A DNA stretch of 64,000 nucleotides from Sphingobium lactosutens DS20 (GCF_000445105.1 NZ_ATDP01000108.1:1-64000); one strand, 5' to 3'; positions 36,340-45,329 are shown, counted from the stretch's first letter. The notes: generated from the sequence alone by a model not told the origin. Program-made: numbers and translations.

Positions 36340-36391
36340 CCTCTCTTCGACCACGCGACGCGGGCTCGCATCGCGAGATTGGAAACCCATC

Positions 36392-36826
36392 ATGATCATC
36401 CCCACGACCGGCAGGGCCATCATTCAATCCAACATCGACAGGACGGGGCAGCATATCTTCGCAATCTTCCCCGACGCCGACAATGCGGGCTTTGCCTACA
36501 CGATCGGCAACGCGCGCCCGGGCCTCCCCGAGCTGCTGATTATCGGAAATTTCGCGCCGATCCTGATGGCATCGGTTCTCAACGAAGTGGGCCAGCGAAT
36601 GCGCCAGACGGACCATGTGCCCGACAAGGATATCGATATCGGCGGCGCTTTCCCGATCCGTCCCCGCCTTGCCGGGGCTGAGGCTCGCACCGCATTCACC
36701 ATCCAGGTTGGGCGCTTTCTCGGCCATGATGAATATGCCGTCGTTCAGCTCCTCCTGCCCGATCCGATGGGCTTCTATCCCGGCGAGCCAGGATGCGACC
36801 CTCGTTACGACGTTCCCCGCCCATGA
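36392..36826 (+). CDS. DUF4262 domain-containing protein
   Basis: 144 residues. Family features: FAIFPDADNAGFAYTIGNAR, PELLIIGNF, and a C-terminal GHDEYAVVQLLLPDP with DPRYDVP. DUF4262 is a small cytoplasmic domain of unknown function, common on actinobacterial and proteobacterial plasmids. Confidence 0.8.
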   Translation: MIIPTTGRAIIQSNIDRTGQHIFAIFPDADNAGFAYTIGNARPGLPELLIIGNFAPILMASVLNEVGQRMRQTDHVPDKDIDIGGAFPIRPRLAGAEARTAFTIQVGRFLGHDEYAVVQLLLPDPMGFYPGEPGCDPRYDVPRP

Positions 36827-36851
36827 TGCCCTGCCATTGAGGAACGCAGCC

Positions 36852-37163
36852 ATGCGCCCGACCACGAAAATCACATATACCGAACCAGGCCAGCAAAAGC
36901 CGGTGTCCCTGATCGTCAGGCAAGCCGGATATCCCAACCTCCTGGTGGAAACGCTTGAGCATGCGTCGCGCGGCTATTGCGAACGCCGCGATCAGACCGG
37001 CCTTGGCGCCAGCGCTTTCCCGGAAGCCGAACTCATGCGCGACGGCGTCATCGTCGGCCGCATCAGCTATAACGGCCGCATCTGGCATCCCATCCCATGG
37101 CGGCCGGGCGACAGGCCCATCTACGACAACGCAGCTTGCCATGGCGGCGAGGCCGAGAGCTGA
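36852..37163 (+). CDS. Hypothetical protein
   Basis: 103 residues starting at the ATG at 36852 with GAGG upstream; it sits 25 bp after the DUF4262 gene on the same strand, so likely cotranscribed. Contains NLLVETLEHASRGYCERRDQ and RISYNGRIWHPIPW. No recognised family. Confidence 0.65.
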   Translation: MRPTTKITYTEPGQQKPVSLIVRQAGYPNLLVETLEHASRGYCERRDQTGLGASAFPEAELMRDGVIVGRISYNGRIWHPIPWRPGDRPIYDNAACHGGEAES

Positions 37164-37300
37164 CATCCGCTTCAGCCCAATCCGGCCCATTTCTGCAGAG
37201 TTTCCAGACCGCTCGGCGGACCGCGAAGCGGAGCGGAGGGGGAGGGGGTGTGTGGGAAACCGCGAGCAGCATTGCGCGCCCATGTGAAGGAAACCCACCG

Positions 37301-37588
37301 ATGGATATGATCACCTGCAGGGCCCGCATCGGCGGGCAGGCTCCGCTTTACAGCTACCGCGTCCTTGTCCCGCTGGACCAGCTCACTCCCCTCCGTCGTC
37401 ATCGTGTGGTCATTCTTCATGCCGTGACACCGGCCGGACGACAGCCCTGTACCCGGCTCGCCGACGTGCTGGCGCCGAACCGCTGGTTCGAGCGCTATCT
37501 CGCCATGCATTGCGGCCTGGCGGCGCGGCTCAATCTCGTCTCGCGGCGTGTCGAGGCCATCATCCTGCACGCCATTTCCCTGAAATGA
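37301..37588 (+). CDS. Hypothetical protein
   Basis: 95 residues from the ATG at 37301 (GAAGGAAA upstream). Contains YSYRVLVPLDQLTPLRRHRV. The stop overlaps the next small gene by ATGA. The 137 bases before it are G-rich (AGCGGAGGGGGAGGGGG) like other gene leaders in this plasmid. Confidence 0.62.
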   Translation: MDMITCRARIGGQAPLYSYRVLVPLDQLTPLRRHRVVILHAVTPAGRQPCTRLADVLAPNRWFERYLAMHCGLAARLNLVSRRVEAIILHAISLK

Positions 37589-37761
37589 CCGCGCGTCTTG
37601 TTCCGCCGATGCTTCAGATCGATCATGGTCCTGGCGAGGCCAGCCATCGCATATCCGGCATCGATCTCAACGCAGCCTTCGATAGCCTCGCACCGCGGAT
37701 CGAGACGCTGATGGCCGCCGATCTCGGGCTTTGCACCGACAATCAACGCCGCGCAGCCTGA
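37585..37761 (+). CDS. Small hypothetical protein
   Basis: 58 residues, coupled to the previous gene through ATGA. Contains ASHRISGIDLNAAFDSLAPR. The frame is open further upstream, but the overlap start is the natural one. Function unknown. Confidence 0.5.
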   Translation: MTARLVPPMLQIDHGPGEASHRISGIDLNAAFDSLAPRIETLMAADLGLCTDNQRRAA

Positions 37762-37776
37762 AGCAGGATCCAGCCC

Positions 37777-38859
37777 ATGACCAGCCATGCCTCATTCCGT
37801 CTCGAAATCGCCGCCTGCCTTTGGGAAACGGTCCTGAACTTTCGCGACCGGCCTCCCACCGATCCCGATGCCCTCCAGCGTGCCCTCGCCATCCATAGGG
37901 CATTCGACAGGATTGGAGCTGATTCCCTACGTCCCATTGTACTCAGCTGGACCCCTAAGATCGAACGCGCATGGCAGGACGTCGATGACGATTGCCCCTT
38001 CGGTTGCGACTGGGCCTATATAGGCCGATGGATGGTCGAGAATGTCGACTGGACCCATCCGCACCACCCGGTCCTGCACTCCGATATGACGGGACAGGAT
38101 GCTGAACAGGCTCCGCCAACCGGCATTGGAGAAGCGGCATCGTCGGCACCGACAGATACAGCCAGCTGCCAGGATCACCTCGCCCTTTTGGCGCGGGCAC
38201 GCTCCGCCATCGAATATCCCGATGACCTCGCAAACCATGCACGGACCCAGTTGATCGCGGAAATCCGCGGCGCCGAGGATCGAATCGAACGATCGCCCTT
38301 GCCTTGGCCGGTCCATCTTCATGCCGCCGCTATCGAGCACCGCTATGGCACCAATATCCATGCCGCCATCGATGCGGCCACGCTGGACGCGGAAATCGCC
38401 GCGTGGTGCCGGGATTGGTGGAAAGAAACCGGCGATGAACGCGATCCCGCCACGCTGGATGATGAGACGGTGATCGCCGTTTATTTCGACGGACATCCGT
38501 CGGACGGATGCGCAAAGGACCAGCTGCAGGTTGTGCCGCCAGGTCTCAAGGCAACCAGCACTTCGGAACCGGTGGAAATGGGACGCTATTGTGTGCTCTC
38601 GACCGCGCATCTCACGGTCCAGACCGCCGGCCTTCTCGATGGCTGGGCATCCTGGCCGCCGACCGAGCGGCCGATCGACATCGCCGCCTCCGTCTACGGC
38701 TGGTTCGTGCCCACGCGGTCGCTCGAAGAAGCGCGCCAGGCGCAACTGCCGGCAGACCTGCTGCGCTTGATGGCCTTCGGCAGGAGCCGAGGCTTCCAGT
38801 TCCTGCTGCTCGATTGCGACGGTGACCGCTCGGATGATTTGCCGGTCCACGACTGGTGA
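37777..38859 (+). CDS. Hypothetical protein with a C-terminal domain shared with the 41345 gene
   Basis: 360 residues. The C-terminal 100 residues (GRYCVLSTAHLTVQTAGLLD, VYGWFVPTRS, GFQFLLLDCDGDRSDDLPV) share the pattern STAHL, YGWF and FxxDxDG with the protein at 41345, and look like the plasmid family I know as DUF5983. The N-terminal 250 residues are not recognised. AGGA lies nine bases before the start. Confidence 0.65.
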   Translation: MTSHASFRLEIAACLWETVLNFRDRPPTDPDALQRALAIHRAFDRIGADSLRPIVLSWTPKIERAWQDVDDDCPFGCDWAYIGRWMVENVDWTHPHHPVLHSDMTGQDAEQAPPTGIGEAASSAPTDTASCQDHLALLARARSAIEYPDDLANHARTQLIAEIRGAEDRIERSPLPWPVHLHAAAIEHRYGTNIHAAIDAATLDAEIAAWCRDWWKETGDERDPATLDDETVIAVYFDGHPSDGCAKDQLQVVPPGLKATSTSEPVEMGRYCVLSTAHLTVQTAGLLDGWASWPPTERPIDIAASVYGWFVPTRSLEEARQAQLPADLLRLMAFGRSRGFQFLLLDCDGDRSDDLPVHDW

Positions 38860-38883
38860 TCCCACACTCTAAAGGAAATCCCG

Positions 38884-39297
38884 ATGATGGGAACGCTTGA
38901 GCGCGCCGCGGCACCCAGCTGCTCGGCCAGTGCGCAGACACCGCCGCCACTTCCCGCCCTACCGCTGGAACGAGGCAAGCTTTATCTTCGGCTCTACCAT
39001 GGCCGCGCCACGCCCGACGAGCAGATGGAGGACTGGGGCAGCGATGGCCCCGTTATCGGACCGCTCGCCTCGATCCATGTGACTTATATGTGTCATCTGA
39101 AATTCGCCGCGGCCCCGGATGTCATTGAACGCTTTTTCCCGGAGGTCATGGCGCAGTGGCAAGCCAGCGGCGTCAGTAACGGTCATGGGCCGCTTTGCGA
39201 CTGGCAGTTCAACGTGATCGACGATCTCATCGAATATGGCGGCATCCTATATGGGGATTGGTCGACTTTCCTCGCCGACGATCATGCTGCCCGCTAG
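38884..39297 (+). CDS. Hypothetical protein
   Basis: 137 residues, AAAGGAAA upstream. A Pro-rich N-terminus precedes GKLYLRLYHGRATPDEQMED and SIHVTYMCHLKFAAAPDVIE. It starts 24 bp after the previous gene. No family recognised. Confidence 0.65.
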   Translation: MMGTLERAAAPSCSASAQTPPPLPALPLERGKLYLRLYHGRATPDEQMEDWGSDGPVIGPLASIHVTYMCHLKFAAAPDVIERFFPEVMAQWQASGVSNGHGPLCDWQFNVIDDLIEYGGILYGDWSTFLADDHAAR

Positions 39298-39311
39298 CGC
39301 GTCCCACCACA

Positions 39312-39476
39312 TCATGCGCCATCGGCGCTACCCTCCAGCAACGACAGCAGCATCACATGGAGGGCATCTTCCGCGCGCTCCCGCCTTGTCGCATCGCTCG
39401 AGGCCAGATCCTTTCGCATCCAGTCGGGCAATCGCCGCACAAGGTCGCGCAGTTTCACATCGTTTGATTGGCTCAT
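39312..39476 (-). CDS. Small hypothetical protein on the opposite strand
   Basis: A 54-codon frame with a strong ribosome binding site (AAAGGGAGGGTG before the ATG at 39476). The product is MSQSNDVKLRDLVRRLPDWM, then RKDLASSDATRRERAEDALH, ending LLEGSADGA. It is helical and charged, with normal codon usage. It fills the otherwise empty gap between 39297 and 39611 and converges on the preceding gene. Function unknown. Confidence 0.65.
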   Translation of the reverse strand: MSQSNDVKLRDLVRRLPDWMRKDLASSDATRRERAEDALHVMLLSLLEGSADGA

Positions 39477-39610
39477 CACCCTCCCTTTGCAGGACGGTCA
39501 TCCCGGCGGCAACCGTCTTGCCCAACTGGCATCCGCAAACCGGGATGAAGGGGGAGGGGGCGGCGCAAGGGAGGCGGACAGACGGTCCGTCGTCGAGACC
39601 GGAGATGATC

Positions 39611-41278
39611 ATGCCTCTTCCCGCCACCATCCAGACGGCCGTCAGCCAGGACGCGATCCGCCGCGCATCTCGCCTTTTCTCGGGGGATAGCCGCGACTGT
39701 TTCCAGGAGCTGTGCCAGAATGCGCGGCGGGCCGGTGCTACGCGCATCGCCATCGATCTCACCCGGCAGGACGGCCGCTTCTCCCTTCATGTTCGCGACG
39801 ATGGTTGCGGCATCGACGATCCGGCCGCCCTGCTGCTGCTCGGACATTCCGGTTGGGACCATGACATCGCACGGTCCGAAGACCCCGCCGGCATGGGCAT
39901 GTTCAGCCTTGCCGGCCGCTCCGTCGAAATCCAGTCCTTTTCGCCATCCGCCGGCACGGCATGGAAAGTGCGCATACCGGCCCAGGCATGGGACAGCGGC
40001 GCACCGCTTGCCCTTGAACAAGGCACGATCGGCTGGGGCACGCTGATCTCGATCGAAATGCCCGATGACTGGCATTTCGGTTTACACAGCATTGTCGCGG
40101 ATATCGCGCTCCACTTTCCCTTGCCGATGACGATGAACGGGGTGTTGCAGCCGCGGGAGGATTTCCTCAAGGATGCGCTGCTGGTCGATGACGCCTGCGG
40201 CTGCCGTATCGGCGGCTACAATCTCGACCCTGACTGGCAAGATGGCCGCCGCATCAACTTTCACGGTTTGCGTGTCAAATGCCCCTTGCCCACCATTCGC
40301 GAAGTCAAGGACAGCTTCGACCACTGGGCCGTCCGGATCGATATTGTCGACGCGCCTGAAATCCATCTGGTACTCCCGGCCCGCAAGGACGTTATCGAAA
40401 GCACCGCACTGAAGGTTCTTCGCGAAGCCGCGGAACGGGCCCTATACAAATTCATCGCCACCCAGCCCGATCATCGCCTCCCATTCTCCGCCTGGAGACG
40501 GGCGCACGAACTTGGCGTTGCACTTCCTGAGGCCCGCTCCGGGCTTTCAATGTGGCGCCCGGAAACGGCCGACGACTGCCATGGACGCGCCAGCGCAATC
40601 ATGGCTCCTCAAGGCGCAATGCTGATTGTTCCCACGACGGACCCCGACATCGCTCAAGCTCTGGCGCTCGCTCGAGACAAGATGCCGCTTCAAGATTTTC
40701 ACCTGGTCGAAGCGGAAAGCTCACTACAAGGCTATGCCTGGTACGACGAAGTGCCGATCATAGAGCAGGCCTCCCTTCGCATTCACCGTGATGGTGCTGA
40801 ATATCATTATGATGACGAGACCTGCCTGCCCGCTGATTTGGCTTCCGGCCTCGTCGACAGAATCGTGGCCGAGCTGATCGTCGCCAATACCAGGCACGAG
40901 GGTGCGTTGCGGAGCATCCATTCCGTCGAAATCCCGGCTCTTGTCTGTCGCAATGGAGGTTGGGATCTCGAAGAAGCCATCATTCTCGCAACGCACGAGG
41001 GCGGCATGAAACCGGACCGCCTGGGGCGCTTGATCTACGCGACGTTATTCTGTTCGATCGACGATGGCGACAGCGATAGTTGGGAAACCCAGTCATATAC
41101 GTTCGAGCGCGATGCCCGGCAGGAAGCGACACGGATTCTTCTCGGAGAAGACGCAGCCGTCCTTGAGGCCATCAGTATAAACGCACGGGAGCATCTGACC
41201 TGGCTGATCCCGCAGAATCGCAAGATCGTCATCCACGCTGAGCGCGACGCTTTCACCGTGGATTTCCTCTCGAACTGA
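39611..41278 (+). CDS. GHKL-type ATPase (Hsp90/MutL-like ATP-binding protein)
   Basis: 555 residues from the ATG at 39611 (GGAG upstream). The N-terminal ATP-binding domain has the N box ELCQNARRAGATRI (from residue 33), the G1 box RDDGCGIDD (Asp63/64) and a G2-like DPAGMGMFSLAGR. The remaining 400 residues resemble no histidine kinase: there is no DHp domain or His box and no membrane segment. So it is more like an Hsp90/MutL/topoisomerase-type ATPase of unknown purpose. It stands alone, flanked by hypothetical genes. Confidence 0.75.
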   Translation: MPLPATIQTAVSQDAIRRASRLFSGDSRDCFQELCQNARRAGATRIAIDLTRQDGRFSLHVRDDGCGIDDPAALLLLGHSGWDHDIARSEDPAGMGMFSLAGRSVEIQSFSPSAGTAWKVRIPAQAWDSGAPLALEQGTIGWGTLISIEMPDDWHFGLHSIVADIALHFPLPMTMNGVLQPREDFLKDALLVDDACGCRIGGYNLDPDWQDGRRINFHGLRVKCPLPTIREVKDSFDHWAVRIDIVDAPEIHLVLPARKDVIESTALKVLREAAERALYKFIATQPDHRLPFSAWRRAHELGVALPEARSGLSMWRPETADDCHGRASAIMAPQGAMLIVPTTDPDIAQALALARDKMPLQDFHLVEAESSLQGYAWYDEVPIIEQASLRIHRDGAEYHYDDETCLPADLASGLVDRIVAELIVANTRHEGALRSIHSVEIPALVCRNGGWDLEEAIILATHEGGMKPDRLGRLIYATLFCSIDDGDSDSWETQSYTFERDARQEATRILLGEDAAVLEAISINAREHLTWLIPQNRKIVIHAERDAFTVDFLSN

Positions 41279-41344
41279 ACCGCCGGCGGGAGTGTCTGGC
41301 GCTCCCGCTACTCCTATCCGCCGCCCCAATGAAGGAGACCGGCC

Positions 41345-41914
41345 ATGCGCCGCTTCCCCGTTTGCGCCTGCTCGACGGCGCATCTTCCCCTTGCCGAGCG
41401 CGACACTATTGACGGTCTGATCCGGAACGCACGCCGAAGCGGCGGCCGCCTCATTGTCGATCATCCGCTATTGTCGATCGAGCCACACCAATATGGCTTC
41501 TGGATCCATCTTGGCCTGCTCGATGACTGGCCGGAGCGCCCCGACGACCTTTCCCCTGAGATCTGGGCTCTGCTGACCCACGCCCGCACGACCGGCGCCA
41601 ACTGGATCAGCTTCGACCGCGACGAACCGCCCTGCGATCGATTTCCGGTCTTTCCCGCAACTACGGAAATAGCGGCAACGCAATCCGGCGACCTTGCCGA
41701 ACCGGTGGCCACCGCGAGGCCTGTGGCCGGGACGACCGTGCGCTGCGCCTCTTGCGGCAGCGCGGATGTGATGCGCGACGCCTGGGCCTGCTGGGACGAT
41801 CACACCCAGGACTGGGTGCTGGGCTCGGTGTTCGACGCAGCCTTTTGCGAAGCCTGCGAGAACGACACGACACTGGTCGTGGAGATCCTTGAAACCACGG
41901 AGATTGCAGCATGA
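41345..41914 (+). CDS. Hypothetical protein with zinc-ribbon C-terminus
   Basis: 189 residues, AAGGAG upstream. The N-terminal half carries the same pattern as the C-terminus of the 37777 gene (FPVCACSTAHLPLAERDTID, YGFWIHLG, WISFDRDE). The C-terminus has two Cys pairs, RCASCGSADV and FCEACEND, about 40 residues apart, likely binding zinc. It overlaps the next gene by ATGA. Confidence 0.7.
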   Translation: MRRFPVCACSTAHLPLAERDTIDGLIRNARRSGGRLIVDHPLLSIEPHQYGFWIHLGLLDDWPERPDDLSPEIWALLTHARTTGANWISFDRDEPPCDRFPVFPATTEIAATQSGDLAEPVATARPVAGTTVRCASCGSADVMRDAWACWDDHTQDWVLGSVFDAAFCEACENDTTLVVEILETTEIAA

Positions 41915-42753
41915 CCATGCCATCGGCCTCCATCGACCACCCTGTCACCCATGTCGCGCTCAGCAGCCTCGAGCGCTCGGCCTTGCAGGTCGCTCTTTTC
42001 GATCCCGCATCCATTGCGTCGATCCGCAGTGGCGCGCGCCTCAACCTGATCGACGCGGACGACAGTGGCACGCTCAAACATGTCGTCGCCCTGGCCGATT
42101 ATCCCGATGCGCTCTGGCACGCGGTCGCGTCCGCCCTTGTCGAAGCTCCAGCTCCCGTCCCTTCACCAGTCTCGCTGGCCGAACTTTATGCGTCCCGCGC
42201 CGTTCCCGATCCGCAGCTGAGTGCCTGCTTCATAGCGCTGATACCCGCCGAACTGGAAGCGGCGCTCGAGGCCGAGCATCCCGATGCGCTGGACCGACGC
42301 GACGCTATCGGCGCGCGGATCCATTGCATGCACCAAATGCGCTGGTTCAACGATGTCTTCGCCTTCCTGCCGCCCGAAGCGCTGTCGCAAACCGGCTGGC
42401 AGGCTGCCGCACGGCAAATCGACCAGCCCGATGGGCCTCGCTGGGAACCGGAACTTCTGCTGCGCCGCCGCTCGCTGTTCCACGATCCGATGCTCGACCG
42501 CGCGGCTGCGCTGATCCGCGAGATCGAGGCGTCGCTCTGGATCACCTGCGAAGAACCGTTCGGGGCCGGGCAGGATTTCGACGCCTATCGAGCTGATCTG
42601 CTCAGCCAGGTGATGGCCGACCCCTGCGCGCTCGGTATCCTCCACGATGACCGCGATCACCAGTTCACTCTTGTGGCCGACGCGCTCGAAGCGGCCGGTC
42701 ATGACTGGCGCAATGCTGGACCCATCATTCTTCCGGCTGCGATCGCCGCCTGA
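41911..42753 (+). CDS. Hypothetical protein
   Basis: 280 residues, coupled to the preceding zinc-ribbon protein by an ATGA overlap. Acidic, cytoplasmic; contains HQMRWFNDVFAFLPPEALSQ and ALIREIEASLWITCEEPFGA. Family not recognised. Confidence 0.7.
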   Translation: MTMPSASIDHPVTHVALSSLERSALQVALFDPASIASIRSGARLNLIDADDSGTLKHVVALADYPDALWHAVASALVEAPAPVPSPVSLAELYASRAVPDPQLSACFIALIPAELEAALEAEHPDALDRRDAIGARIHCMHQMRWFNDVFAFLPPEALSQTGWQAAARQIDQPDGPRWEPELLLRRRSLFHDPMLDRAAALIREIEASLWITCEEPFGAGQDFDAYRADLLSQVMADPCALGILHDDRDHQFTLVADALEAAGHDWRNAGPIILPAAIAA

Positions 42754-42778
42754 ATTCCCCCTCCACATTCAACGCGAA

Positions 42779-42798
42779 CGACCGCCTTCTGGCGGTCG
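42779..42798 (+). terminator. Hairpin in the leader of the HerA-like gene
   Basis: Perfect 8-bp stem CGACCGCC / GGCGGTCG with a TTCT loop, between the preceding stop and the ribosome binding site AAGGAG of the next gene. No T-tract, so it may stabilise or attenuate rather than terminate. Confidence 0.45.
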
Positions 42799-42815
42799 GT
42801 CAAGGAGTATGTCCG

Positions 42816-44018
42816 ATGAACATTCCCATCAGCAATTTCACCCGCGATGCCCGCGTCCCGCTCGGCCATTGCTCGACCGGTCCCCTCGAACTGGATCTCG
42901 GCAAGCTGATGTCGGGTCGCTGCCTGATCCAGGGATCATCGGGCGCGGGCAAGAGCCAGACGCTGCGCCGGATCATCGAGGAAGCCTTCGACTATCTCAC
43001 GACCATCATCGTGGACCCGGAGGGAGAGTTCGCCAATCTCGCCGCGCATATCGGCGCCACCACCGTGGTCGCGCGCGACTATGCCAATGACGGGCTCACC
43101 GCACTCGCGCTGCGCACGCGCCAGCACCGGATCGCGTTGCACCTCGATCTCACCGATCTCGAACCCGATCACCGCATCGAGAAGGCGGCCGCCTTTTTCG
43201 CCGGGCTTCTGTCAGCCCAACGCGAACATTGGGCGCACACGGTGCTGGTATGCATCGACGAAGCGCATCTGCTGGCACCGCATATGGCAGCGTCCGCCCG
43301 TGATGCGGAAACCCGCCGCCTGGGCGTTGCCACGCTGACCGACATGTGCGCCCGGGGGCGCAAACGCGGCATCGGCACAATCATCGCTACGCAGCGCCTC
43401 GCCAAACTCGCCAGTTCGGTGGTCTCGGAACTGCATAATCATCTGATCGGCCTCAACGTCTTCGACCGCGATGTGGCGCGCGCCGCGGACCTGCTCGGGT
43501 TCGGCAGCGATCAGGCAGCGCTATTGCGCCTGCTTCCACCCGGCGAGTTCTTCGCCTTCGGTCCCGCGCTGTCCGCCACGCCCGTGCTCGCGAAGATCGA
43601 TCCGACGATCACGCCGCATATCGGCCGCACGCCTGACCTTGTGGCCGCTGCCGACCTCGGCCCGGACGAAAGCCGCACTTTGCTCGACCTTGAAAATCTG
43701 CGCGAGGTTGCGCCGGTCAGGACCACCCATACTGCCATGCGGGGGCAGCGCGCGCTCGATGCCTTTCTGCTCGACCCTGCCGCTCCCGCCGCCGCACGCA
43801 TTGTCGGTGCCCTGGGAAACATTGCACCTAATGCCACTACGTCCGACGATCTTGCCCGCCATCTTGCGCTTGCCGCCAATGATGTCGACGCCGGACTGGA
43901 TCTGCTCGCTACCATCGGCGCGTCCGACACGATGCCGCGCGGGGATACGCGTATTGCGCGTCTGTCGGCCCGGTTGCGCCTGCGCGTCGTCGATACGCCC
44001 GTCGTCGGTCTGGTCTGA
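42816..44018 (+). CDS. HerA-like (DUF87) ATPase
   Basis: 400 residues. P-loop GSSGAGKS at residues 40-47, followed by TTIIVDPEGEFANLA (typical HerA/FtsK-like strand), Walker B VLVCIDEAHLLAP, and the sensor segment ARGRKRGIGTIIATQRLAKL. This is the single-domain HerA/VirD4-like ATPase layout that pumps or unwinds DNA. It lacks a membrane anchor. A gene for a multi-Myb DNA-binding protein follows after 12 bp, so the two probably work together on DNA. Confidence 0.85.
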   Translation: MNIPISNFTRDARVPLGHCSTGPLELDLGKLMSGRCLIQGSSGAGKSQTLRRIIEEAFDYLTTIIVDPEGEFANLAAHIGATTVVARDYANDGLTALALRTRQHRIALHLDLTDLEPDHRIEKAAAFFAGLLSAQREHWAHTVLVCIDEAHLLAPHMAASARDAETRRLGVATLTDMCARGRKRGIGTIIATQRLAKLASSVVSELHNHLIGLNVFDRDVARAADLLGFGSDQAALLRLLPPGEFFAFGPALSATPVLAKIDPTITPHIGRTPDLVAAADLGPDESRTLLDLENLREVAPVRTTHTAMRGQRALDAFLLDPAAPAAARIVGALGNIAPNATTSDDLARHLALAANDVDAGLDLLATIGASDTMPRGDTRIARLSARLRLRVVDTPVVGLV

Positions 44019-44030
44019 AGGAAGCGCATC

Positions 44031-45329
44031 ATGACCCATAAAAGCTTCGATCTCGACGCCGATATCGTCGAACTGATCCCCTTCGTCCCCGAGGCGGAAG
44101 CACTTCCGACCGCGCCGCTTGCAGAATTGGCCTTCCGCGCGGATGCATGGCTCCCTGATGAGACGGCGCGTCTGCGCGCCGCTTTCGCCGACGATCGCAC
44201 GATCGATGAGATAGCGGCCATGCTTGGCAGGCCTCGGGCGGGCGTCGCCACGCGTATCCATGATCTTGGCCTGCGCCGTAACTCGCGGCGGTCCTGGGCC
44301 GAATGGGACGACGAGGAGATGGCACGATGCTATGCGTACGAACCGACGGCAACGCTGGCCGCCCGGCTCGGCCGCGGTGTAAGTGCGCTCTATGCTCGCG
44401 CACGGCTCCTGGACCTGTCCGAGCCCGGATCGCCCCCCTACAGTGGATGGGAAGATGCGCAACTTCGCGCCGGCTACGAGAAGGGCGTTCCCGTCGCCCA
44501 GATCGCGAGCCTGATCGGCCGTCCGTTCACTGGCATCATTGCCCGCGCATCGACATTGGGCCTGCGCCATGCCTGTCAGCCCGACGACTGGAGCGACGCG
44601 GAAATGACCCGTGCGCTCGAACTGGCATCGACCGGCGCACGCTATGTCGCCATTGCGCAGGTTCTGACGGCCGAAGGCTATCCGGCCCGCAACGGTCGCA
44701 GCCTCGGGCAACGCCTGCGAAAACTGGGCTATGGTCGGGGCTGGGGACGTCCATGGATTGCTGAGGAAGACGATCTTCTGCGCCATGCCTACACGACCGG
44801 CGCGAGCCTGACGCCGCTGCGCGAACGTCTTGGGCGTACGCCGCACTCGATCCGATGGCGGGTCGAAGCGCTGGGCTTGCGCGGCACCCATGTCCATCGC
44901 GACGGCTTTCGGCAGGGGCCCGTCTGGACAGCCGAGGAAGAAGCCCGGTTGCGGGAGGACTATGGCAAGATTCCGACACGGCAGATCGCCGACCAGATTG
45001 GCCGCGGGGTGCGCGCCGTTCTCTACCATGCCAACCGGATGGGCCTTACCCACGGGTTCATGCGCGCGTTCAGCGCCGACGAGGACAGGGCGATCCGCAA
45101 TGCCTGGACATATGGCGTCTCGATGGTCGATGTCGCCCAGGCGCTGGGCCGCGATCCCGCCGTCATCGGCAAGCATGCCGCGCGTATCGGCTGTCGGTTC
45201 AACGATCCTGCAAGGCCTGTCCGAGGCCCGAAGACCCGGCGGGCAAATCGCACGCCTGTCACGCTTCAGAGCCTGCTCGCGCTCGATCCTGCGGACGCGG
45301 TCGATGTCGACCTTCCGCTCGCTGCCTGA
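44031..45329 (+). CDS. Protein with about seven tandem Myb/SANT-like repeats
   Basis: 432 residues, GAAGGAAG upstream. From residue 42 to 390 the protein is a string of about seven helix-turn-helix units of roughly 45-50 residues, each of the form W..xE...L...Y..G.....IA..LGR....I..R...LGL: for example WSEWDDEEM-like starts, QIASLIGRPFTGIIARASTL, RERLGRTPHSIRWRVEALGL and QIADQIGRGVRAVLYHANRM. Such an array suggests a DNA-binding protein that reads a long or repeated site. It is probably cotranscribed with the HerA-like ATPase. Confidence 0.8.
   Translation: MTHKSFDLDADIVELIPFVPEAEALPTAPLAELAFRADAWLPDETARLRAAFADDRTIDEIAAMLGRPRAGVATRIHDLGLRRNSRRSWAEWDDEEMARCYAYEPTATLAARLGRGVSALYARARLLDLSEPGSPPYSGWEDAQLRAGYEKGVPVAQIASLIGRPFTGIIARASTLGLRHACQPDDWSDAEMTRALELASTGARYVAIAQVLTAEGYPARNGRSLGQRLRKLGYGRGWGRPWIAEEDDLLRHAYTTGASLTPLRERLGRTPHSIRWRVEALGLRGTHVHRDGFRQGPVWTAEEEARLREDYGKIPTRQIADQIGRGVRAVLYHANRMGLTHGFMRAFSADEDRAIRNAWTYGVSMVDVAQALGRDPAVIGKHAARIGCRFNDPARPVRGPKTRRANRTPVTLQSLLALDPADAVDVDLPLAA

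Noticed and set aside
39611..41278. Histidine kinase
   Set aside because: The ATPase domain is at the N-terminus, and no phosphorylatable His box, dimerisation helices or membrane segments are present.
43521..45176. 551-codon open frame on the minus strand
   Set aside because: Antisense across both the HerA-like and the Myb-repeat genes; a real gene would not match two unrelated plus-strand genes.
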